This document shows positions 32,205 to 37,967 of a stretch of DNA of 37,967 bases, in pieces. Source of the stretch: Saprospiraceae bacterium (GTDB taxonomy: Bacteria; Bacteroidota; Bacteroidia; Chitinophagales; Saprospiraceae); NCBI GenBank assembly GCA_020631635.1, contig JAHDGW010000003.1:1-37967 (forward strand), given 5' to 3'. The notes beneath the pieces were generated by a model that had not been told where the DNA came from, made no database searches, and saw only the letters and a program-made list of their open reading frames with translations. The position numbers and the translations under genes are program-made. Within the stretch, counting starts at the first letter, position 1. The number at the start of each line of letters is the position of its first letter.

Positions 32205-33248
32205 TTATCTCAATGAAGCGGTGCTCAGGACTGGATAATGATCACTCATGGTTGGTTTTACGACTTGATGATTCGTGATGTTAAAATCATCAGAATACAT
32301 CGTGTAGTCTATTCTCAAGAGAGGGATACTACCCGCAAAGGTAGTTCCTAAGCCCTTACCCCGTTTACGAAAGCTATCCTGCAATACATTATTGAGCTCT
32401 CGATATATAAAACTTTGTGGGTGGTCATTAAGATCAGTGCTCAATATCACTGGATAAGGACTCATATTGATATGATCAACTAACTTTTTTACCTGACTTG
32501 ATCGCTTTTGATTTTGATTTTTATACTTCGCTAATATCCATCGTATACTACTCCAAGTCTCTTGACTTTGTAGGTCAGCGGTAGCTGCTAGTTTTTCAGT
32601 CTCCTTTGTAATTTGATTGCTTTGCAAGTGAGCACTATATACTCGTATAGTATCTAAATGGGCAATGACATCAGCCCAGAGACAAGAGTTGGTTCTGGTA
32701 CCAAAATCTATCTGACCAGTAGCTATAATAGGAAATCTACTCAGTATGGAAGTCGCCCGATCTTTTATTCTATGTCGGTAATAATGTCCAAATACTCCAT
32801 GAAATACCTCCATACCAAAATCACTCGACTCTTGTAAACATAGGATATCTGGTTGTGGTACTATGCTCCTGAGGTGCTCTCTAAATGCGGTTACCTTTGT
32901 AGCCTTCTCTTCTTTATTTCGACTATAAGCACTTTTTGCATTATGGATATTGTATGTCAGGCAGTGTATATCCGTTATGGTTTTTTCTGCATCTTGAAAA
33001 TTGAATTGAAGTATTCCTCCTAGTTGAAATGATAGCAATAGCATACAAATAGCTGACATCCACATTCTCTTGCTTTTGATAAAAAACCAAGCTGCTAGAA
33101 ATAGAATATTGAGTATAACTAAATAGGGAAAACCCAAACCTAAGAATGCAATGGGCCAAAAATATTGTGGATCTATACTAGGTGATAAAAGTGAGAGTAA
33201 GCTCAGCACTACGATAAAAATATTACTATACCAGAGTATCTTCTTCAA
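32205..33248 (-). CDS. Endonuclease/exonuclease/phosphatase family membrane protein
   Basis: The 347-residue protein has three hydrophobic helices in the first 85 residues and then an EEP domain (about 90-347). The family residues are visible: Asn in YNIHNAKS, Glu in LCLQESSDFG, Asp and Asn in STDLNDHPQS, and the final SDHYPVL. EEP enzymes are metal-dependent phosphodiesterases that act on nucleic acids or phospholipids. The membrane anchor would place the domain at the cytoplasmic or periplasmic face; the side cannot be told here. It is the last gene of the mutL-rhomboid-rhomboid run, 61 bases after the second rhomboid. A lipid or nucleotide substrate is equally possible. Confidence 0.85.
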   Translation of the reverse strand: MKKILWYSNIFIVVLSLLSLLSPSIDPQYFWPIAFLGLGFPYLVILNILFLAAWFFIKSKRMWMSAICMLLLSFQLGGILQFNFQDAEKTITDIHCLTYNIHNAKSAYSRNKEEKATKVTAFREHLRSIVPQPDILCLQESSDFGMEVFHGVFGHYYRHRIKDRATSILSRFPIIATGQIDFGTRTNSCLWADVIAHLDTIRVYSAHLQSNQITKETEKLAATADLQSQETWSSIRWILAKYKNQNQKRSSQVKKLVDHINMSPYPVILSTDLNDHPQSFIYRELNNVLQDSFRKRGKGLGTTFAGSIPLLRIDYTMYSDDFNITNHQVVKPTMSDHYPVLSTASLR

Positions 33249-33309
33249 TGTATATTATACAACGTTACTGAATGATAAAAGTAATATAAAAACTAGGAGC
33301 AATTCTCTA

Positions 33310-34215
33310 TCAGGAGTCTTTACTTGCACGATAGAGCACTTCCTTTTCTTCATCGGAGAGACTATCGTAACCTTTTTGCTTAATCTTATCAAGGATACGA
33401 TCTACATCTGCTTGTGTCTCTTGTGATCTCGATGGTTTTGTGGATTTTCTACGATCAGTATTACGTGATGCTACGGTCATTTTAGCTTTTGGCCTTTCTG
33501 GGGGACTAAATAGCGCTTGTACCCAATCCACAATAGTATTGATCCAAGCACCTATGTCACGACCACTGCGTAACTGGCTTACATACATATACCCGATAAA
33601 TGCACCACCTAGATGAGCAAATGCGCCACCCGAGTTACCTCCCGTAGTGCCCAAAAGATCTATAACGATTATGGCCAGCGCAATCCATTTTATTTTGACC
33701 ATACCAAGAAAGATCAACTGGATTGTATAATCAGGAGAAGTAACGGCTGCTCCTAGTACAATGGCACTTACTGCTGCACTAGCTCCTAATGCATGGGCGT
33801 CATTTACACCGTAAATCAATGAATAGGACAATGTAAAAATAACGGCACCCACTAACCCGCCGAGTATATATAAAGGCAATACCCGTCTATCTCCTAATAA
33901 GTCACCAAGTATACGTCCAAACCAGTATAGAACGATCATATTCCAAGCTAAATGCCATACCCCTTTATGCAAAAACATACTGGTAAATAATGTCCAAGGC
34001 TTAACAATCAATTCTTTCCAATAGCCTGAAGTAGACAACCACTCTTGGACTATCTGTGTATATATCCAAGAGTCTTTACTCATCGTAAAGTTGTACGTAA
34101 ATACTTTGAGCAAAACCAAAACAATAAAGATCACCACATTGATCATGATCAACTGAGTGATCATGGTGCCAGTTCGGAAATTGTCTTTAGCGTCTTGTAT
34201 GATGGATTGAAACAT
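33310..34215 (-). CDS. Rhomboid family intramembrane serine protease with C-terminal tail domain
   Basis: The 301-residue protein has six membrane helices and the rhomboid catalytic pair: Ser146 in ALGASAAVSAIV and His201 in GGAFAHLGGAFIGY. The HLAWNMIVLYWFGR helix holds the conserved His and Asn of the oxyanion region. The usual GxSG is GASA here, so the residue after the serine is changed. After the last helix a basic, disordered linker leads to a short helical tail (DRILDKIKQKGYDSLSDEEKEVLYRAS, core KGYDSLSDEEKEVL) that I recall as a DUF6576-like feature of Bacteroidota rhomboids. It is preceded by a second rhomboid gene after six bases. Confidence 0.9.
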   Translation of the reverse strand: MFQSIIQDAKDNFRTGTMITQLIMINVVIFIVLVLLKVFTYNFTMSKDSWIYTQIVQEWLSTSGYWKELIVKPWTLFTSMFLHKGVWHLAWNMIVLYWFGRILGDLLGDRRVLPLYILGGLVGAVIFTLSYSLIYGVNDAHALGASAAVSAIVLGAAVTSPDYTIQLIFLGMVKIKWIALAIIVIDLLGTTGGNSGGAFAHLGGAFIGYMYVSQLRSGRDIGAWINTIVDWVQALFSPPERPKAKMTVASRNTDRRKSTKPSRSQETQADVDRILDKIKQKGYDSLSDEEKEVLYRASKDS

Positions 34216-34221
34216 AATATT

Positions 34222-34941
34222 CTATTTTACAAGTCCTCGTTTCCAATAATATATAAAAGCAAATCCAGCAATGGCACCACCGAGGTGGGCAAGATGGGCT
34301 ACATTGCCATCAAAATCCATCAAAACCCCTCCCGCTAAAGCTACGATAGCCAAATACTTACCTTTAATCGGGATCGGTGGGAATAGTAGCATAAGTCTTG
34401 CATTGGGGAATAATGCTCCAAACGCTGCCACCACGCCAAACAATGCCCCCGAGGCTCCTACCATGGGTATATTGAATACATAATTGAGACTAGCAAGCTG
34501 CTCATTTCTATAGTTCTGATTATTTCTCAGGACATCCGCTCCCTCTTGTGCAACCATATTGACTTGATCAATACCTATCGCATTGAGTATGCTGTAATAC
34601 TCATAATAGTTGTAAGCCTGATGTAAGATCAAGGCTAGTACTCCAGAGGCAAAGTATAGGATCAAAAACTTCTTCAACCCTAAGTATCGCTCTACCATAG
34701 GTCCTAGAAAGTATAAGCCTAGCATATTAAAAAATAGGTGACTTACATCAGCATGCATAAACATATGTGTAAGCAGCTGGAATGGCCTAAATGACTCTGA
34801 CAAAGGAAAATACATTGCTAGTAATGAACTGAGATACTCCGAAACTCCCTCAGACCCCATCGCTGCAGATGCGTATACTCCTATGAATATGATCGCATTG
34901 ATGATAATGATATGCTTTACAGCATCTGTGATTTGATTCAT
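34222..34941 (-). CDS. Rhomboid family intramembrane serine protease
   Basis: The 239-residue protein is a compact six-helix rhomboid. The serine motif is canonical (VGASGALFGVVAAFG, Ser164), His219 lies in HLAHLGGAIAGF, and HADVSHLFFNMLGLYFLG has the conserved His and Asn. An insertion of about 40 polar residues (roughly 112-155) between helices 3 and 4 is a feature of this subgroup. It cleaves membrane proteins within the lipid bilayer; the substrates are unknown. It lies 13 bases after mutL and six bases before a second, different rhomboid. The two share little sequence outside the motifs, so they are old paralogues rather than a recent duplication. Confidence 0.93.
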   Translation of the reverse strand: MNQITDAVKHIIIINAIIFIGVYASAAMGSEGVSEYLSSLLAMYFPLSESFRPFQLLTHMFMHADVSHLFFNMLGLYFLGPMVERYLGLKKFLILYFASGVLALILHQAYNYYEYYSILNAIGIDQVNMVAQEGADVLRNNQNYRNEQLASLNYVFNIPMVGASGALFGVVAAFGALFPNARLMLLFPPIPIKGKYLAIVALAGGVLMDFDGNVAHLAHLGGAIAGFAFIYYWKRGLVK

Positions 34942-34954
34942 AATCCGAGGATAT

Positions 34955-36769
34955 TTATCCTATGAAACGTTTTTGAAGCTCATCAAGGTCCATCGTGATG
35001 AAACATTTTTTTCCAGTAGGATTTTTAAAAGGAACATTGCAGGCGAATAAAAGATCAATTAAGCTCTGCATTTCGAGTTCATTGAGTTTCTGACCTCGCT
35101 TGATACTAGAGGAATATGCCATAGATCTAGCTAAGTTTTCTTCAATACCGAGTTGCAATTCTATATTATCTACATATTGAGATATGAGCTGTTGTATCAG
35201 TTCTTTGGCATTGGTTATACTTTTTAGGCCCACTGGTATACCTTGTATCACGTAGCTATTACCTCCAAAATGCTTGATATCAAAACCCAACTGATTGACT
35301 CGATCTAAAATATTGGATAACACTTCTGCATGCTGCTGATCTAGCTCAATGGTCGTCGGAAATAACTCTTTCTGCACCAGTTGCTCTGCCGACTCTAGGG
35401 TCTCTAGATGATGCTCATACTGTATCCGCTCCGAGGCATACTGCTGATCAATGAGCAGAAAGCCTGATTTAATCTGACTCACGATATAGCTATTATGTAT
35501 TTGATAGGGTTTAGGTTTGACGGTCTCGGTCAGTGCTGGCATGGGGGAGTTATCCGTATTGACCTTACTCCCTAGACGTATCGTTCCATCTTCGGGTGCA
35601 ATACTGGGCCTTTCGTTTTTCATAGACTTATATACCTTTTCCCATCCCTCTGATGATGGTTTCTCTGGCATATGTACGTAGCCAGCCGCCGCTGGTCTGC
35701 TCGGAGTACTAGCTTGTCCAGTACTCATTCCGCTTTTATGAAAAAAAGTATCCTGACTGAAATCAAGCTGTGGAGTAAGGCTATATTGCCCGATCGCATG
35801 ACGAGTAGCTACCTTGAGGTAATTGTAGACCAACCGTTCATTTTCAAACTTAATCTCTTGCTTCGTCGGATGCACGTTAATATCTATACTAGAAGGGTCC
35901 ATCTCCAAAAACAAAACATACAGTGGATAATGATCTTTGGTAATCAGCTCCTCATATGCTGATCGTACAGCATGGTTGAGGTAAGGACTTTTGATATAAC
36001 GATTATTGACAAAAAAGAACTGATCACCTTTCGTCTTGCGAGCCGCCTCGGCCTTACCAATATATCCTGATATCTGTATAATATCAGTAGTCTCACTTAC
36101 TGGTACTAGCTTATCATTGTAGCTCTTGCCGAGTATCGCTATGATGCGCTGTCTAAGATTTCCCTTTTGCAGATGATAGATCTCATTACCATTATGATGC
36201 AACGAGAAGTATTTTTCTGGGTATGAAAGCGCTACACGGTGAAACTCATCTAAGATATGCTTAAACTCTACAGGGTCTGACTTCAAAAATTTACGTCGTG
36301 CAGGTACATTGTAAAATAGATTTTTTACCGAAAGGCTCGTGCCTGATGGCGTAGATATAAACTCCTGGTTTTTAACTTTAGATCCCTCAATGATGATGTG
36401 ACTTCCTAAATCTTGGTCTTGCGGCTTGGTACGGAGGTCGATCTGTGCAATCGCAGCTATAGATGCAAGTGCCTCTCCTCTAAATCCCATCGTCTGTAGT
36501 CGATTGAGGTCATCGGCACTAGCTATTTTGGATGTCGCATGCCGCTCAAATGCCATACGGGCATCCGTCTCCGACATCCCTTTGCCATTGTCAATAATCT
36601 GTACAAGTGTTTTACCGCTATCTTTGATGATGAGTTGTATCTCATCTGCCTCCGCATCGATTGCATTTTCGAGCAACTCCTTGACCATAGAGGCTGGTCG
36701 CTGTATGACCTCTCCTGCCGCGATCTGATTCGCTATACTATCTGGTAATAATCTTATAATATCTGCCAT
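34955..36769 (-). CDS. mutL: DNA mismatch repair protein MutL
   Basis: From Met at 36769, with a purine-rich AGAGGAGAGAG just upstream, the product has 604 residues starting MADIIRLLPDSIANQIAAGE. A start at 36802 would add 11 unlikely residues. The GHKL ATPase is intact: Glu and Asn in VKELLENAIDA, then IIDNGKGM and TMGFRGEALASIAAIAQ. The C-terminal dimerisation domain has LLIDQQYASERIQYE near 440, where endonuclease MutL proteins have DQHA(x)2E(x)4E. His is Gln and Ala is Tyr, though both Glu remain. The later CPHGRP-type metal motif is replaced by NPTGKKC near 585. MutL links MutS to strand removal. Nicking activity is doubtful. It leads the rhomboid-EEP run. Confidence 0.95.
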   Translation of the reverse strand: MADIIRLLPDSIANQIAAGEVIQRPASMVKELLENAIDAEADEIQLIIKDSGKTLVQIIDNGKGMSETDARMAFERHATSKIASADDLNRLQTMGFRGEALASIAAIAQIDLRTKPQDQDLGSHIIIEGSKVKNQEFISTPSGTSLSVKNLFYNVPARRKFLKSDPVEFKHILDEFHRVALSYPEKYFSLHHNGNEIYHLQKGNLRQRIIAILGKSYNDKLVPVSETTDIIQISGYIGKAEAARKTKGDQFFFVNNRYIKSPYLNHAVRSAYEELITKDHYPLYVLFLEMDPSSIDINVHPTKQEIKFENERLVYNYLKVATRHAIGQYSLTPQLDFSQDTFFHKSGMSTGQASTPSRPAAAGYVHMPEKPSSEGWEKVYKSMKNERPSIAPEDGTIRLGSKVNTDNSPMPALTETVKPKPYQIHNSYIVSQIKSGFLLIDQQYASERIQYEHHLETLESAEQLVQKELFPTTIELDQQHAEVLSNILDRVNQLGFDIKHFGGNSYVIQGIPVGLKSITNAKELIQQLISQYVDNIELQLGIEENLARSMAYSSSIKRGQKLNELEMQSLIDLLFACNVPFKNPTGKKCFITMDLDELQKRFIG

Positions 36770-37039
36770 CTCTCTCCTCTCAAGCTTAAGACGAAGATAC
36801 ATTACTATATCTAATTGATAAACACTAGCTCAACTGTTGATTTGCACGAGTTATCCACATACACATTAAAGATTTCGGTAAGGCTAATATGTGAAAAATA
36901 CCATTTATTGGGTATTGCCTTAGGGGGGGGGTAAAGTGGTAACTTTAATTTGTTGTTAAAAACACCTTTATACATACGCTTTTTGGAGAAATTCCTGAAA
37001 CGCCATAAAGGGAGTAAGGGTAAATAATGTTATATAATT
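36770..37039. other. 270-base divergent intergenic region with G tract, DnaA-like box and inverted repeat
   Basis: This region separates mutL from the broken metalloprotease gene and holds no reading frame of note. Visible elements are a perfect TTATCCACA (36851-36859), a run of nine G (36923-36931) and, directly after it, TAAAGT and ACTTTA as inverted arms around GGTA (36932-36947). No exact TAnnTTTG lies here; TAACTTTA at 36940-36947 has one mismatch. Confidence 0.6.
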
Positions 37040-37917
37040 ATGAATAGGTTGGTTATTTTTCTTTTATTTCTTGCTCCAACTTTGTGGAGTCAAGATTATT
37101 TTATTTCTACCGATAACAAAAGTATATCGAGTTTGAACGAGTTAGAGTTAAAAACATATAAATCCATTCTTCAAAGCCCTTTTTATAGTGATTTATCCAT
37201 TGCTTCTGTAGGCAAAATTAAACAAGTCCAAATTGAAGGTTATATCAAAGTTGATATACCTAATGACGACTGTGATGAGCTTATATTCAAAGCTTCTGAG
37301 GTCAACTTTAATAATGATGGAGATTATACATGGGTAGGTAAATTAGAAAATAACAGTTCAAAGGAGGATTGCTTATGTAAACTCGGGAGCATTACTATTG
37401 TATCTTCCAAATCTGGAAAAATAGGGCATATACAAGTTGATGATAAGGTTTTTGAAATTCTGCCGTTGAGCGATTCCTCATATGTAATTGCAGATGTGGA
37501 TGAATCTAAATTCGACGCTCATGAATGTGCAGTAAAAGCTCGAAAACAAGTAAAGATATTTACAGCGATATAGCTTTAGAAACAAGAAGTTTAGGCAATT
37601 GCACTACAAGATGTCTTGTTCTTTTTACAGATAATACTGTAAACATGGAAGGCTCATTAATTGCAGTTGAAAATAGAATAAATCTAGCGATAGCTCAAAC
37701 AAATACGGCCTTACTCAATAGTAATGTAGACGATTGCGAATTGAGAATTGAACTGGCAGCCATCGAAAAACTAAATTTTACTGAATCATTTTCCATTTTT
37801 GATGATGTTACTCGACTAAGAGATAATACGACTATAAATGATATTGTTGAGAATTTACGCAATGTTCATGATGCAGATATAGTAGTTCTTTTAGCAGGTG
37901 AGAATTATTTTGTGTAG
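37040..37917 (+). pseudogene. Broken secreted reprolysin-like (M12-type) metalloprotease
   Basis: Two overlapping frames together read as one protein. The first (37040-37573) has a signal peptide ending LWS before QDYF and a propeptide-like domain ending near HECAVKARK. The second, in the -1 frame (useful from about 37550 to 37917), reads CLVLFTDN, INLAIAQTNTALLNSNVDD, LRIELAAIEKLNFTESF and DADIVVLLAGENY. That is the start of the reprolysin-like metalloprotease domain found in Bacteroidota secreted enzymes. A one-base deletion in 37525-37573 would explain the shift. A stop at 37915-37917 then ends the domain before any HExxH zinc motif, and no frame in the last 50 bases continues it. It is probably inactive, unless the window edge hides a rejoining frame. 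Confidence 0.75.
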
Positions 37918-37967
37918 ATACCCCCTTTGTTAGGGCAGTTTAGTCAGAATTTTCATTTATAAAACTA

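Noticed and set aside
36851-36859. Replication origin near the DnaA-type box
   Set aside because: Only one box is present, with no cluster, no dnaA or dnaN gene and no strongly AT-rich unwinding element.
1-37967. tRNA, rRNA, riboswitch, prophage or defence genes
   Set aside because: I looked at all intergenic stretches and the gene list; none shows cloverleaf pairing, known aptamer features, phage structural genes, restriction enzymes or toxin-antitoxin pairs.

Overview
The window is a stretch of chromosomal DNA from a member of the Bacteroidota, probably a saprospirian-like or related environmental lineage. The phylum call rests on several independent signs. There are exact copies of the Bacteroidota -7 promoter element TAnnTTTG in front of genes. 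Type IX secretion (T9SS) parts and cargo are present: a PorZ-like propeller protein and two proteins with T9SS C-terminal sorting domains. All six signal-peptidase-I exports have Gln at position +1, and a glutaminyl cyclase homologue is encoded in the window. Other signs are a bacillithiol gene (bshA) and the order mutL - rhomboid - rhomboid - EEP nuclease. The finer placement is inference. No tRNA, rRNA, CRISPR array, prophage or complete insertion sequence was seen, and no gene-free stretch exceeds 300 bases.

Layout. 1-125 is the tail of an outer-membrane barrel gene followed by a strong terminator. 226-4542 (+) is a likely operon of polA, a YdeI/DUF1801 protein and an LpxD-like acyltransferase. 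4663-7429 (-) is a tight three-gene unit: a conserved protein of unknown function, a VanY-type carboxypeptidase lipoprotein and a thioredoxin-fold protein. mnmG (+) follows from its own promoter and runs tail-to-tail into a CrtO-family membrane protein. 10115-12362 holds a small zinc ribbon protein, a secreted protein of unknown function and a MerC-like membrane protein. 12387-14965 (-) carries an outer-membrane barrel, a YceI lipoprotein and a MerR regulator with a cobalamin-binding module resembling CarH. That regulator is divergent from bshA, and two inverted repeats lie between them.

16293-18641 (-) is the PorZ-like gene, divergent from an exported M20 amidohydrolase and a HAD phosphatase. 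20721-25522 has an MscS channel (-) and a plus-strand run of recX, aldo/keto reductase, a GH13 alpha-glucosidase of isomaltase type and a DUF1295 membrane protein. 25713-28504 has a Tat-exported TIM-barrel protein (-) and a sterol-desaturase family protein with a coiled-coil protein (+). 28501-32083 (-) is cysS - glutaminyl cyclase - T9SS thioredoxin-like protein. 32205-36769 (-) is mutL - rhomboid - rhomboid - EEP. The window ends with a broken secreted metalloprotease gene (37040-37917): frameshifted, then stopped before any zinc motif, and preceded by a region with a nine-G tract.

Most of the window is housekeeping and cell-envelope biology; I found no defence island or obviously new multi-gene system. 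The points most worth following are the B12-binding regulator beside bshA, the promoter elements that imply very short or absent leaders, the six-of-six Q-rule agreement with its modifying enzyme nearby, the decayed metalloprotease, the changed MutL endonuclease motif, and the unnamed 468-residue protein.
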